Counted from the first letter of the stretch, positions 1 through 8,917 are shown. The stretch is 64,000 nt of DNA from Thermohalobaculum sp965263335 (GCA_965263335.1 CBDHHE010000001.1:3782001-3846000), one strand, 5' to 3'. Notes: generated from the sequence alone by a model not told the origin. Numbers and translations are program-made.

Positions 1-131
1 GTGCGGGCGCCGAAGCGGCGCCCGACCTGATCCGGATCGTGACCGAGGTTGCAACGGCTGACGGCAACGAGCTTGGCGAGCAAGAGACAGACGCGCTCGA
101 CACAGTGCGTCGGGCATTTGCGGCCGCCTGA
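1..131 (+). CDS. C-terminal end of a TerB-like protein (partial)
   Basis: Only the last 42 codons are in the window, read in the frame that begins at base 3 and ends with TGA at 129-131. The visible tail has the pattern LIRIVTEVATADGNELGEQE followed by a short helix, which resembles the last part of TerB / DUF533-type helical domains, where an alanine-aspartate-glycine turn precedes an acidic helix. TerB-like domains occur in membrane-stress and DnaJ-like proteins, so no specific role can be assigned. It lies 41 bases upstream of the chosen tlyA start, on the same strand. The family call is tentative because the core of the domain is outside the window. Confidence 0.45.
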   Translation, partial: AGAEAAPDLIRIVTEVATADGNELGEQETDALDTVRRAFAAA

Positions 132-172
132 AGCACGGGTTGACCACACGAACACCGAAAGCACCTGCGCAG

Positions 173-895
173 ATGCGCCTCGACCGGCGGGTTGTGGAGG
201 ATGGCCTCTGCTCCAGCCGCGCGCGCGCGCAGGCTTTGATACGCGCCGGCGCGATCAGCGTCGACGGTTCTGTGACCCGGCGTGCGGCTCAGGCGGTGAG
301 CCCCGGCGCCGAGGTCAGGCTCCATGCCGACCCGTGTCCGTGGGTCAGCCGTGCCGCCCTCAAGCTCCTGCATGCGCTGGATGCATTTGAATTGTCACCC
401 AAAGGCGTGGCGCTGGACCTGGGGGCTTCGACAGGTGGGTTCACGCAGGTGTTGCTGGCGCGCGGTGCTGAGCGGGTCATTGCGGTGGACGTGGGCCACG
501 GCCAACTGCACGCGGATCTCCGCGCAAACACCCGGATCACGTTGCACGAGGGCATCAATGCGCGTGCGATCCCCGCCGGACTGGTGCCGCCGGTCGACTG
601 GATCACCGCCGACCTCTCCTTCATCTCGCTCACCAAGGTGCTGCCGGCTGTCTTGCCGCTTGGCTTGCCGGGCGCACACCTCGTTGCGCTGATAAAGCCG
701 CAGTTCGAAGCTGGGCCCGCCCATGTCGGCAAGGGTGGGCTGGTGCAAGACCCGGCAGTTCATGTCACAGTGCGCCGGGAGATCGGAGACCTGCTCCGCG
801 CGCTTGGCTGGGCGATTGTCGGTGAGGCCGAAAGTCCGATCACCGGAGGCGACGGTAACCGTGAGTTTCTGATCGCCGCGCAACGGCCTCGATGA
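173..895 (+). CDS. tlyA: TlyA family RNA (2'-O-ribose) methyltransferase / hemolysin-like protein
   Basis: A 240-residue protein with an N-terminal S4 RNA-binding domain (about residues 1-60, SRARAQALIRAGAI) followed by an FtsJ/RrmJ-type Rossmann methyltransferase. The SAM loop LDLGASTGGFTQ is at about 81-92, and the Lys-Asp-Lys-Glu catalytic set typical of RrmJ folds is suggested by K64, ADLSFISL near 150 and LIKPQFE near 177. TlyA proteins methylate the ribose of rRNA; the name hemolysin is historical. A longer reading from a TTG at 140 is possible, but the ATG at 173 places MRLD at the N-terminus exactly where family members begin. The next gene is another RNA methyltransferase, so the two form a small RNA-modification pair. 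Confidence 0.88.
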   Translation: MRLDRRVVEDGLCSSRARAQALIRAGAISVDGSVTRRAAQAVSPGAEVRLHADPCPWVSRAALKLLHALDAFELSPKGVALDLGASTGGFTQVLLARGAERVIAVDVGHGQLHADLRANTRITLHEGINARAIPAGLVPPVDWITADLSFISLTKVLPAVLPLGLPGAHLVALIKPQFEAGPAHVGKGGLVQDPAVHVTVRREIGDLLRALGWAIVGEAESPITGGDGNREFLIAAQRPR

Positions 896-934
896 CGCTT
901 TCCCCATTCCCCCTCCTCGGGTATCACCTGCGCT

Positions 935-2158
935 ATGATCGATGAGGTGGGGATCGACAGCCTGGGGGCACAAGGTGATGGAATTGCCACCGACGGCACC
1001 TTCGTGCCCGGAACGCTGCCCGGTGAACGCGTGCAGATTTCCCGCCTTGGCCACCGCGGCCGGGTTGAACGGATCGTCGAAGCGGCGCTCCAGCGCATCT
1101 CTCCGGTCTGTCCGCACTTCGGAACCTGTGGCGGCTGTGTGCTGCAGCACGCCTCCGAGGCGTTCACGTCTGGGTGGAAACGGGACCTGGTCGCCCGCGC
1201 CCTCGGTCAGCGTGGCATAGACGCGCCAGAGATCCGTGACACGCTCACCGTGCCTGCGGGCAGCCGGCGGCGTGTGACACTGACCTCCCGCAGGACGCGC
1301 GGGAAGGTGATTGTCGGGTTCCACGAGGCCGGATCGGATCGCCTGGTTCCACTTGAGGCGTGTGCGGTGGCAGAGCCGGCGATTGTCGCAAAGGTGCCTT
1401 CGCTTGCCGGCCTTGTCGAGATCGGCGGAAGCCGCAAGGGAGAGATGCGCTTCACGCTGATCTCGGGTCCCGCCGGAGTTGACGTTGCAGTCGACGGTGG
1501 CAAGCCCATTGAAGGCGCGATGTACGGCTTGCTGGTCGCGCATGCGGCGACGAACAACTACGCTCGGTTGAGCTGGAACCGCGAAACGCTGGTCACCCGC
1601 CATCCACCGATCCAGCACTTTGGCAAGGTGGTCGTCGTGCCTGCCCCCGGTGGGTTTCTCCAGCCCACGACAGAGGGCGCTGCGGCGCTGGTCTCGGCCA
1701 TGCGCGAGGCGGTGGGAGATGCGGCGAGGATTGCAGATCTGTTCGCGGGATCCGGCACCTTCGCCTTGCCGCTCGCGGATCAGTCCGAGGTTCATGCAGC
1801 TGAGGTCGATGCATCTGCGGTCGAAGCGCTGGATCAGGCGTGGCGCAAGGCACGGGGCCTCAAGAAGGTGACGTCCGAGGCGCGTGATCTGTTTCATCGC
1901 CCGTTGCTTGCCCGGGAGCTGAAGGGGTTCGGAGCGGCCATAGTCGATCCGCCGCGCCAGGGCGCACGCGCGCAGACGATTGAGCTTGCCCGCTCGGAGT
2001 TGCCCCGGATCGGTGCCGTCAGCTGCAACCCGGCGACATTTGCCAGGGATGCCCGTACGCTGATAGATGGCGGTTTCCGCCTCGACTGGGTGCTGCCGGT
2101 CGATCAGTTTCGCTGGAGCCCGCATGTCGAGCTTGCAGCCGCGTTCTCGCGCGCTTGA
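935..2158 (+). CDS. class I SAM-dependent RNA methyltransferase, RumA/RlmD (TrmA) family
   Basis: A 407-residue protein of the TrmA/RlmD (uracil-5-) methyltransferase family, which makes m5U in rRNA or tRNA. Residues 1-50 form a TRAM-like OB segment (GAQGDGIA...GTLPGERV). Three cysteines at 59, 65 and 68 (CPHFGTCGGC) and a fourth in EACAVAEP near 147 fit the [4Fe-4S] site of RumA. The Rossmann SAM loop is DLFAGSGTFALPLA near 268-281. DPPRQGARAQT and the SCNPATFARD stretch supply the conserved DPPR and nucleophilic cysteine motifs. It follows tlyA by 39 bases and both are on the plus strand. Which uridine is modified cannot be told from sequence alone, so I give no gene symbol. Confidence 0.88.
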   Translation: MIDEVGIDSLGAQGDGIATDGTFVPGTLPGERVQISRLGHRGRVERIVEAALQRISPVCPHFGTCGGCVLQHASEAFTSGWKRDLVARALGQRGIDAPEIRDTLTVPAGSRRRVTLTSRRTRGKVIVGFHEAGSDRLVPLEACAVAEPAIVAKVPSLAGLVEIGGSRKGEMRFTLISGPAGVDVAVDGGKPIEGAMYGLLVAHAATNNYARLSWNRETLVTRHPPIQHFGKVVVVPAPGGFLQPTTEGAAALVSAMREAVGDAARIADLFAGSGTFALPLADQSEVHAAEVDASAVEALDQAWRKARGLKKVTSEARDLFHRPLLARELKGFGAAIVDPPRQGARAQTIELARSELPRIGAVSCNPATFARDARTLIDGGFRLDWVLPVDQFRWSPHVELAAAFSRA

Positions 2159-2283
2159 GGCAATCAGAAATGCGCATCGCTTTGGATCCTTCCCTCACAC
2201 CTCAGGCGCCTGCGCCACCGCGCCGCGCTTGAAGGACCGCTTCGGACATGCGAGGCACTCCCGACCCTGATCGGAGTGTTCAC

Positions 2284-3324
2284 ATGTCGAAGACCAGCGC
2301 CGGAAACTACTTCGAGGATTTCTTCCCGGGTCAGCGGCTCATTCATGCCACACCGCGCACGCTGACCGAGGGCGACCGGGCGCTCTATACGGCGCTCTAT
2401 CCCAGCCGGTACGCGCTGTTCTCCTCGGACGAGTTTGCCCGTGCGTCGGGATTGCCCGCGAGTCCCATCGATCCGCTCGCCGCCTTCCATGTGGTGTTCG
2501 GAAAGACCGTGCCGGACATCTCGCTGAACGCCATTGCCAATCTGGGATATGCCGAAGGCCAGATCAGGGCGCCCGTCTGGCCGGGCGACACACTGAGCGC
2601 GATGTCGGAGGTGATCGGCGTGCGCCAGACGTCCAACGGACGTGCTGGGGTGGTGTGGGTTCGCACGTCAGGCAGCAATCAGCGCCAAGAGACCGTTCTG
2701 GACTATGTGCGCTGGGTAATGGTCAACAAGCGGGATCCCGCATCGCCCGCGCCGGACGAGGTCTTGCCCGATCTGGCGTCTTCCGTGCGCGGTGGCGACA
2801 TCGCTGTGCCGCCGGGACTCGATTTTTCGGGCTACGACGTTAGTGCGGCGGGTGGTCCGCACCTCTGGGAGGACTATGAGGTCGGCGAACGCATTGACCA
2901 TGTCGACGGCGTCACGCTTGAAGAAGCCGAGCACATGATGGCGACCAGGCTCTGGCAGAACACAGCGAAGGTGCATTTCGATGCGGCATCGCGCACGGAT
3001 GGCAAGCGACTGATATATGGCGGGCATGTGATCAGCCTCGCCCGGGGTCTCGCGTTCAACGGATTGCAGAACGCACCCTGGCTTGCGGCGATCAACGCGG
3101 GCAGTCACGCAGCGCCGTGCTTTGCGGGCGATACGATCTATGCCTGGTCCGAAGTTCTGGAGAAATCGGAGACATCATCGGCAACTGTCGGTGCGGTTCG
3201 CCTGAGGCTTGTGGCCTACAAGGCACCGGGCAGCCCGCTCGCGCTTCGGGGGGACGATGGCACGTATCTCCCGGGCGTGGTGCTGGATTTCGATCACTGG
3301 GCTCTGATGCCGCGCAGAACTTGA
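2284..3324 (+). CDS. mch: mesaconyl-CoA hydratase (beta-methylmalyl-CoA dehydratase), double MaoC fold
   Basis: A 346-residue tandem hot-dog (MaoC-like) protein. The N-terminal half (GNYFEDFFPGQRLIHATPRT, TEGDRALYTALYPSRYA, FHVVFGKTVPDISLNAIANL) and the run VLDYVRWVMVNKRD closely match the mesaconyl-CoA hydratase of Rhodobacter sphaeroides as I remember it. That enzyme is about 343 residues long and interconverts mesaconyl-CoA and beta-methylmalyl-CoA in the ethylmalonyl-CoA pathway. The hydratase motif in the second half is GGHVISLARGLAFN. The ATG at 2284 is chosen because GGAG lies at 2273-2276, seven bases upstream; an in-frame ATG at 2248 has no such site. Its presence implies acetyl-CoA assimilation without isocitrate lyase, or glyoxylate/propionate handling. 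No other pathway gene is in the window. Confidence 0.88.
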   Translation: MSKTSAGNYFEDFFPGQRLIHATPRTLTEGDRALYTALYPSRYALFSSDEFARASGLPASPIDPLAAFHVVFGKTVPDISLNAIANLGYAEGQIRAPVWPGDTLSAMSEVIGVRQTSNGRAGVVWVRTSGSNQRQETVLDYVRWVMVNKRDPASPAPDEVLPDLASSVRGGDIAVPPGLDFSGYDVSAAGGPHLWEDYEVGERIDHVDGVTLEEAEHMMATRLWQNTAKVHFDAASRTDGKRLIYGGHVISLARGLAFNGLQNAPWLAAINAGSHAAPCFAGDTIYAWSEVLEKSETSSATVGAVRLRLVAYKAPGSPLALRGDDGTYLPGVVLDFDHWALMPRRT

Positions 3325-3375
3325 CGGCGCCACGCCGCTCGGGCGTGATGAAGGGGTCAACTCAGGGAGCCCCAC

Positions 3376-3723
3376 ATGCCCGCATCCAGCGCCTATCTCT
3401 TCGTGGTCTCGATGGACGTCGACCCGGCGTATGAAGACCTGTTCAACGAAGTCTATGATACCGAGCACATTCCCCTGTTGCTCGAGGTCCCGGGCGTGCA
3501 TGGCGCCACCCGCATGAAAGGCGAGCCGTTCCGTGTGGCAATCGGTGGTGCGCTGCGAGATGTAGACGCGCCGGCGCCGGTGTACTCCGCGATCTACGAG
3601 ATCGACGGGCCGCATGTGCTCGAGTCGCAGGCATGGGCCGAGGCGGTCGAGAAAGGCCGCTGGCCAGGTGACGTGCGCCCACACACATCGAACAGACATC
3701 ACGCCCTCTACAAGGTGCGATGA
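3376..3723 (+). CDS. conserved small protein, EthD/DUF4286-like ferredoxin-fold
   Basis: A 115-residue protein beginning MPASSAYLFVVSMDVDP, with a ribosome-binding GGGAG eight bases upstream. The order beta-strand (AYLFVVSMDV), helix (YEDLFNEVYDTEHIPLLLEVPG), strand, then YSAIYEIDGPHVLES and a terminal helix resembles the alpha+beta dimeric-barrel folds of EthD or DUF4286 proteins, where a Y.TEH.P.L motif is common. Members often sit beside oxygenases or CoA enzymes but have no proven general activity. It follows mesaconyl-CoA hydratase by 51 bases and may be co-transcribed. I do not assign a function. Confidence 0.75.
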   Translation: MPASSAYLFVVSMDVDPAYEDLFNEVYDTEHIPLLLEVPGVHGATRMKGEPFRVAIGGALRDVDAPAPVYSAIYEIDGPHVLESQAWAEAVEKGRWPGDVRPHTSNRHHALYKVR

Positions 3724-3740
3724 GACATGCCTTCTGAATC

Positions 3741-3771
3741 AAAAGCACCGCGCCAACGGATGGCGCGGTGC
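3741..3771 (-). terminator. intrinsic terminator for mscL, shared with the convergent plus-strand gene
   Basis: A perfect 11-base inverted repeat (3745-3755 and 3761-3771) with a 5-base loop lies between two convergent genes. On the minus strand, downstream of mscL, the stem is followed directly by TTTT, giving a textbook Rho-independent terminator. On the plus strand the hairpin has no U tract and probably acts only weakly for the gene ending at 3723. Confidence 0.8.
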
Positions 3772-3793
3772 ATGTTGCAACAGTGGTTCGCCT

Positions 3794-4210
3794 CTACTGT
3801 TTGGCCAGCAGATCGCGAATCTCACCCAACAGTTTTTCTTCTGCTGTCGGCTCGGGATCGGGCGCCGGTGCCTCTTCCTCGGCCTTCTTGAGATTGTTCA
3901 CCGCCTTGATGATCAGGAACAGGATCCATGCCACGATGACGAACGAGATCACCGCGTTGATGAACACGCCGTAGGTGATCACCGCCAATCCCTGTTCCTT
4001 GGCCGCGGCGGCCGAGGCGACGTCCTGCCCCGACAGGTTCAGGAAGAGACCAGAGAAGTCTATTCCGCCCGTGAACAGGCCGATGATCGGGTTGACAATA
4101 TCCTCGACAAAGCTGGTCACGATCGAGGTAAACGCCGCCCCGATCACAATTCCCACACCCATGTCGACGACATTGCCTTTGATGGCAAATTCCTTGAATT
4201 CTTTGAGCAC
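3794..4210 (-). CDS. mscL: large-conductance mechanosensitive channel MscL
   Basis: A 138-residue inner-membrane channel that opens under membrane tension to release solutes after osmotic downshock. The N-terminal MLKEFKEFAIKGNVVDMGVG contains the amphipathic S1 helix. TM1 (VIGAAFTSIVTSFVEDIVNP) and TM2 (VFINAVISFVIVAWILFLII) flank a periplasmic loop with GGIDFSGLF. The C-terminus ends in an acidic/proline linker and the conserved EKLLGEIRDLLAKQ helical bundle. Length and order match the family. It is transcribed leftward and ends 22 bases before the terminator hairpin; pheT lies upstream on the same strand, 150 bases away. Confidence 0.97.
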   Translation of the reverse strand: MLKEFKEFAIKGNVVDMGVGIVIGAAFTSIVTSFVEDIVNPIIGLFTGGIDFSGLFLNLSGQDVASAAAAKEQGLAVITYGVFINAVISFVIVAWILFLIIKAVNNLKKAEEEAPAPDPEPTAEEKLLGEIRDLLAKQ

Positions 4211-4360
4211 TGATATCTCCCTTGCAGGCTCCCACGTTCAGTCACCCGGTGAACACTTGGTTCTTGGCCCGGGCTGCCCCCTTCTTGCTTGGATGGTCCG
4301 CTCGCGGGAAACCCTTAACAGGTTTATGTGACTGTTTCAGCAGGATTCTGGCGAGAGAAA

Positions 4361-6799
4361 TCAGCCGCGTAGAACCGCTCCGGTTGCTTCGCCGACCCGC
4401 TCGATCACGCGTGAAGACACCGCATCGATCTCCTCGTCCGTGAGCGTCTGATCGCGAGGTTGCAACAGCACCGAAATCGCCAGTGATTTCTTGCCCTCGC
4501 CAAGCTGCTCCGCTGCCCGCGCGCCGTCGAACACGTCGAAAACCTCGACGCGTCCGATCAAAGACTTGTCCGCGCCGCGGGCGGCCCTGATCACGGCCTC
4601 TGCTTCGACTTCCGCGTCGATCACGAAGGCGAAATCCCGCTCGACCGCCTGCAGGTTCGAGGTGGCAAGTGCTGCCCGTGTGGTGCGCTTGGCCTTCGCC
4701 TTGGGGAGCGCTTCGAGGAAAATCATCGCAGCCACAGCCGGCCCGCGCACATCCATCGCGGACAAGACCTTCGGGTGCAGTTCGCCGAAGACTGCAAGCG
4801 TTGTCTTGGGTCCGAGCTTCAGCGCGCCGGACCGTCCCGGATGGAAGCACTCCGGTGCATCGCGCGTGATCTGAAGCTTCTCGACAGGGACGCCGAGCGC
4901 TGAGAGCGCCGATTCCGCGTCGGCCCGCGCATCTTGCAGATCGACCGGCCTGCGAACTCCGGACCAGTGACGTGGCGTGGTCGCCCCAACGCGAAGTGTG
5001 ACCGCCTCTCGCAGCTGTTCACCGGGTTCACCGCCGAAAAACGCTGGTCCAATCTCAAAAAGCGCCGGATCCGGCTGACCCTGGGCGAGATTGCGAGACG
5101 CGGCCGCAAGCAGATTGACCAGCGCTGTGGGACGCATGTGCGACAGTTCGGATGAGATCGGGTTCTCCAGGCGCATTTCCGGACGATCGCCATCGAACAA
5201 TGCGGCTTGCGTAGCAGAGCAGAAACTGTACGTCACACATTCGTTCAGGCCGAGGCTGGCGAGTGTGCGCCGGGTTGTCGCCTCGCGCTTCTGAAGCGGG
5301 GTTAGGCGTCGCGGTCCCACGCCATCGCTTGGGCGTGGCAATGGTCGGGAGGTCAAGCCGCTCAGCGAGGCCACACGTGCCACTTCCTCGACAAGGTCGG
5401 CCTCACCGTGCACATCGGGCCGCCAGCTCGGAACAGAGACCTCCAGCGCGGGCTGACCCGCGTCGACCTCAAATCCAAGCGCGCCAAGGATGCGAATTTG
5501 CTCTTCCCGTGCGATCTCGAGCCCGACGAGACTCTCAACACGGTCGGGACGCAAGGGGTAGCTGCGTGAGGTGTCTGGAACTGCGCCCGCCACAACCATG
5601 TCAGACGGCTCACCCCCGCAGAGATCGAGGATCATGTGTGTGGCTGCCTCGATGCCTTCTGCGCAGGAGGCAGGGTCGATGCCGCGTTCGAAGCGATAGC
5701 GTGCATCGGAGTGGATCTTGAGGCGTCGGCCTGTCGCAGCGGTCATGACCGGGTCCCAGTAGGCGCTCTCAATGAAAACGTTGACCGTCTCGTCGGTGCA
5801 GCCGGTTGGCAAGCCACCCATGACACCGGCGATCGCTTCCGGGCCCTGATCGTCCGAGATCATGATCATATCAGGCTCGAAGGTGTACTCCTTGTCATCG
5901 AGCGCCACCAGCTTCGAGCCCGCTTCCGCCCAGTGCACGCGCAGCCCGGCCCCGTGGACCTTGTCCGCATCGAAGACGTGGAGTGGGCGGTTGCGGTCAT
6001 AAGTCAGAAAGTTGGTCACATCGACCAGTGCCGAAATCGGCCGAAGTCCGATCGCCTTCAGTCTGTTCTGAAGCCAGTCGGGGCTCGGCCCGTTCTTCAC
6101 CCCTCGGATCAGGCGCCCGGCAAAGACCGGGCATCCCCGCGTCTGCACATCGGCGTCGATGGTCACCGAAACGGGGCACGGGAATCCGCCGGCAACCGGC
6201 TCGACGGAAGGTGTGATCAGCCGTCCGAGCGCACGTGCGGCAAGATCTCGGGCGATGCCTGCAACGCCGAGAGCGTCTGGGCGATTGGGTGTGATCGCGA
6301 TCTCGATCACCGGGTCGTTCAGCCCGGCCCAGTCGATGTAGCGCACACCCATCGGGGCATCCTCGGACAGGTCGATCACGCCGTCGTGGTCGTCCGAGAT
6401 CATCAGCTCGCGCTCGGAGCACAGCATCCCATTCGATTCCACGCCGCGGATCACACCTGGTTTCAGATCAACGCCGGTGCCGGGAATATGCGTGCCCGAT
6501 GGCGCAAACACACCCACCATCCCGGTGCGGGCATTCGGTGCGCCACAGACGACCTGGACCTCCTCGGATGGTGCCTCGGGCCCCTTTGGCCATGCTTCAA
6601 CGCGGCAGAGCCGGAGCCTGTCAGCATTTGGATGCTGTACCGCCTCGATGACCCGACAAATGCGAAACGCTCCAAGCGTCTCGACCGGATCATCGATCCC
6701 CTCGACCTCGAGGCCGAGATCCGTCAGCGCATCGGCAATCTCGCCAACGCTCGCCTCTGTCTCGAGGTGTTCCTTCAGCCAGGAAACCGTGAATTTCAT
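4361..6799 (-). CDS. pheT: phenylalanyl-tRNA synthetase beta subunit
   Basis: An 812-residue protein starting MKFTVSWLKEHLETEASVGE. It has the family domain order: N-terminal B1, an EMAP/tRNA-binding OB domain (about 40-150, RICRVIEAVQHPNADRLRLC), B3/B4 editing domains, the B5 domain, the class II-like core (PFCSATQ region) and the C-terminal anticodon-binding ferredoxin domain (SNLQAVERDFAFVID ... RDQTLTDEEID). It forms the alpha2-beta2 enzyme with PheS and hydrolyses mischarged Tyr-tRNA. It is separated from pheS by an ASCH gene, a small plus-strand gene and about 970 bases, so the usual pheS-pheT operon is interrupted here. Confidence 0.97.
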   Translation of the reverse strand: MKFTVSWLKEHLETEASVGEIADALTDLGLEVEGIDDPVETLGAFRICRVIEAVQHPNADRLRLCRVEAWPKGPEAPSEEVQVVCGAPNARTGMVGVFAPSGTHIPGTGVDLKPGVIRGVESNGMLCSERELMISDDHDGVIDLSEDAPMGVRYIDWAGLNDPVIEIAITPNRPDALGVAGIARDLAARALGRLITPSVEPVAGGFPCPVSVTIDADVQTRGCPVFAGRLIRGVKNGPSPDWLQNRLKAIGLRPISALVDVTNFLTYDRNRPLHVFDADKVHGAGLRVHWAEAGSKLVALDDKEYTFEPDMIMISDDQGPEAIAGVMGGLPTGCTDETVNVFIESAYWDPVMTAATGRRLKIHSDARYRFERGIDPASCAEGIEAATHMILDLCGGEPSDMVVAGAVPDTSRSYPLRPDRVESLVGLEIAREEQIRILGALGFEVDAGQPALEVSVPSWRPDVHGEADLVEEVARVASLSGLTSRPLPRPSDGVGPRRLTPLQKREATTRRTLASLGLNECVTYSFCSATQAALFDGDRPEMRLENPISSELSHMRPTALVNLLAAASRNLAQGQPDPALFEIGPAFFGGEPGEQLREAVTLRVGATTPRHWSGVRRPVDLQDARADAESALSALGVPVEKLQITRDAPECFHPGRSGALKLGPKTTLAVFGELHPKVLSAMDVRGPAVAAMIFLEALPKAKAKRTTRAALATSNLQAVERDFAFVIDAEVEAEAVIRAARGADKSLIGRVEVFDVFDGARAAEQLGEGKKSLAISVLLQPRDQTLTDEEIDAVSSRVIERVGEATGAVLRG

Positions 6800-6964
6800 G
6801 AGGTGCCTGCCGCTCGCTCTGTGTCCGGCGGCTGATTACCGGAAATATGCGCGCTCAGGAAGGGGCGTGACGGCCTGAGATGACACAAGGGTGATGCGAG
6901 GTGAGATGCAAGCCGACAGCCCGGCACCTAAGTGATGCGTATCGCTGCCCCGAGGAGAACCCGA

Positions 6965-7258
6965 ATGTTTCGTTCTGGCCTTGCATTGACTGCCACCGTC
7001 GTCGTCGCACTGAGCGCCGGAGTGGCATCTGCCGGTGACAATCCGCGCAGTGACAATGACTACGCCGGCGTGAAAGCGGTCGACTATATCCGCGACGCCC
7101 TGACAGAGCCTGCCAATCAAACAGGCAAACGTTCCCAAAACACTCAGTCGCAGATCACTGGTCAGTCGCCGCACTGGCGGGCTTCCATATTCGACGGCCG
7201 GCGCACCCGCGCGACGAACGGCACCGGGCTGAACATCTTCGGCGCTCTGGACCGCTGA
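6965..7258 (+). CDS. small secreted hypothetical protein
   Basis: A 97-residue protein with a Sec signal peptide (MFRSGLALTATVVVALSAGV, cleavage probably after AGVASA) and a polar mature part of about 73 residues with no domain I recognise. The ATG at 6965 is chosen because GAGGAG lies at 6952-6957, seven bases upstream; an in-frame ATG at 6932 would put charged residues before the signal. The gene sits alone on the plus strand between pheT and the ASCH-pheS pair, divergent from pheT. Function unknown. Confidence 0.7.
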   Translation: MFRSGLALTATVVVALSAGVASAGDNPRSDNDYAGVKAVDYIRDALTEPANQTGKRSQNTQSQITGQSPHWRASIFDGRRTRATNGTGLNIFGALDR

Positions 7259-7369
7259 GGTTCAAACCTCGTGCCGTATTCGTCTGGAGCTTTTTGCTCC
7301 GGACCTCCCCTGCGAATCGAGCCTCCACGAGGCTGCCGAGCTCACCGCCACTGTCTCGGAATACCGAGA

Positions 7370-7774
7370 CTAAAACTCCTCGACGATACGGAAACGCTCG
7401 CACACCAGGACCATGTCAGGTGACCATCCACCGTTGCGTTCGAAGAACATGCGGTGACCACGGCGCCAGCCTTCGAGGCTGTCATTCTCACCTTCGGCCA
7501 GAGCGAATGCCTCGGGCACGCGGTCAAATCGGTGAATCTCGACAGAAGTGTATTCTATCGCGATCACGGGCACGCCGTCCCAGTCTGTGTAGATGGCGAA
7601 GTCTCCCGGCGCCACGAGGGGCTCACCGGTAGCCAGATCCCGGGCAGGCCAGCAGGTGGCAGTCTTCTTGCGCTCCAGCGCCAGCGCGGTCAGTAGTTCG
7701 CACAGCTCCCGTCTGTCGCCATCGGCGAACTTGAATCGCGGCGCGTCGCGGTACTTCGGGTCCAGATCCGTCAC
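7370..7774 (-). CDS. ASCH domain protein overlapping pheS
   Basis: A 134-residue protein that looks like an ASCH (PUA-related, RNA-binding) domain: a helical start (YRDAPRFKFADGDRRELCELLTALALERKKTAT), the strand CWPARDL, GDFAIYTDWDGVPVIAIEYTSVEI and the conserved segment ALAEGENDSLEGWRRGHRMFF. The GTG start at 7774 overlaps the pheS stop as GTGA, so the gene is probably translationally coupled to pheS. A longer reading inside pheS is possible but would extend into another coding frame. Proteins of this type bind or cleave RNA in some bacteria, but the exact role is unknown. Confidence 0.85.
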   Translation of the reverse strand: MTDLDPKYRDAPRFKFADGDRRELCELLTALALERKKTATCWPARDLATGEPLVAPGDFAIYTDWDGVPVIAIEYTSVEIHRFDRVPEAFALAEGENDSLEGWRRGHRMFFERNGGWSPDMVLVCERFRIVEEF

Positions 7775-8853
7775 CTGCTGAGGCCGCCATAGGTTGTAGG
7801 CACATCGAGAGCCGAGAAGCCGTAGTGGCGCAGCCATCTGAGATCGCTGTCGAAGAACGCGCGCAAGTCGGGCATGCCGTACTTCAGCATCGCGATCCGA
7901 TCGATGCCCATGCCGAAGGCAAAGCCCTGATAGATATCCGGATCGATCCCACCGTTCTCCAGCACCTTCGGATGGATCATGCCGGAGCCGAGGATCTCAA
8001 GCCAATCATCGCCCTCGCCCAACTTGAGTTGCCCGCCTTCCCAGGAGCAGCGGATGTCAACTTCGGCCGATGGCTCGGTGAAGGGGAAGTGGCTCGCCCG
8101 AAACCGAAGTTCAACGCCGTCCACTTCGAAGAAGGCGCGGCAAAACTCCTCGAGCGTCCACTTCAGCATCGCCATCGAGATGTTGGTGTCGATGGCGAGC
8201 CCTTCGACCTGATGGAACATCGGCGTATGGGTCTGATCGTAGTCGGCTCTATAGACGCGGCCCGGGCAGATGAACCGGCAAGGCGCGCCATGGTCCTTCA
8301 TGCCCCGGATTTGGACCGGAGACGTGTGTGTGCGCAGCACGTGCCTGGGCCGATCGTCATCTTCGGCGCGCGCCATGTAGAAGGTGTCCATCTCGGTGCG
8401 CGCCGGATGCTCGGCCGGAATGTTCAATGCGTCGAAATTGTACCAGTCGTCTTCGATCTGGGGGCCTTCCTCGACCTCGAAACCGAGCTCGGCAAAGATC
8501 GCGATCACTTCTTCCGTGACCTGGCTGACGGGATGGATCGTGCCCTGGCGCACAGGACGCGGCGAGAGTGTGACATCCAGCCACTCGGTCTTCAAACGCG
8601 CCTCGAGAGCCGCATCCGCGAGTGAAGCCTTCCGCGCGGCCAAAGCGATGTTCAACTCGTCCTTCAGTGCATTGAAGGCAGGGCCTGCGGTTTTGCGCTC
8701 CTCGGGGCTCATTTGCCCGAGAGCCCGCATCATCAAGCTGACTTCGCCCTTCTTGCCCAAGGCCTTGACGCGCACGGCCTCGATCGCGGCCTCATCGGAG
8801 GCGTCTGCGATTTCCCCGATGTAGCGTGCCCTGATCGGCTCGAGATCCTGCAT
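7771..8853 (-). CDS. pheS: phenylalanyl-tRNA synthetase alpha subunit
   Basis: A 360-residue protein carrying the catalytic class II aminoacyl-tRNA synthetase fold. It has an N-terminal coiled-coil region (about 1-90, which contacts tRNA), motif 2 with VLRTHTSPVQIRGM and CPGRVYRADYDQTHTPMFHQ, and motif 3 with FGMGIDRIAMLKYG. It charges tRNA-Phe together with PheT. The start at 8853 gives the usual family length. On the minus strand it is followed directly by the overlapping ASCH gene rather than by pheT. Confidence 0.97.
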   Translation of the reverse strand: MQDLEPIRARYIGEIADASDEAAIEAVRVKALGKKGEVSLMMRALGQMSPEERKTAGPAFNALKDELNIALAARKASLADAALEARLKTEWLDVTLSPRPVRQGTIHPVSQVTEEVIAIFAELGFEVEEGPQIEDDWYNFDALNIPAEHPARTEMDTFYMARAEDDDRPRHVLRTHTSPVQIRGMKDHGAPCRFICPGRVYRADYDQTHTPMFHQVEGLAIDTNISMAMLKWTLEEFCRAFFEVDGVELRFRASHFPFTEPSAEVDIRCSWEGGQLKLGEGDDWLEILGSGMIHPKVLENGGIDPDIYQGFAFGMGIDRIAMLKYGMPDLRAFFDSDLRWLRHYGFSALDVPTTYGGLSR

Positions 8854-8917
8854 CGCATGTTCCCTGTTCTTGCCGTCCGGGTCCTAACATGGGGGTTCTG
8901 GATTGCAAGAGCCGGGC

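Noticed and set aside
395..2125. Long minus-strand open reading opposite tlyA and the RNA methyltransferase
   Set aside because: Arginine-rich shadow of two well-supported plus-strand genes; no domain or start site of its own.
7283..7303. Short hairpin with TTTTT in its loop downstream of the small secreted gene
   Set aside because: The T run is inside the loop and not after the stem, so it is not a normal intrinsic terminator.
7353..7370. Seven-base inverted repeat at the end of the ASCH gene
   Set aside because: No T tract on either strand; insufficient to call a terminator.
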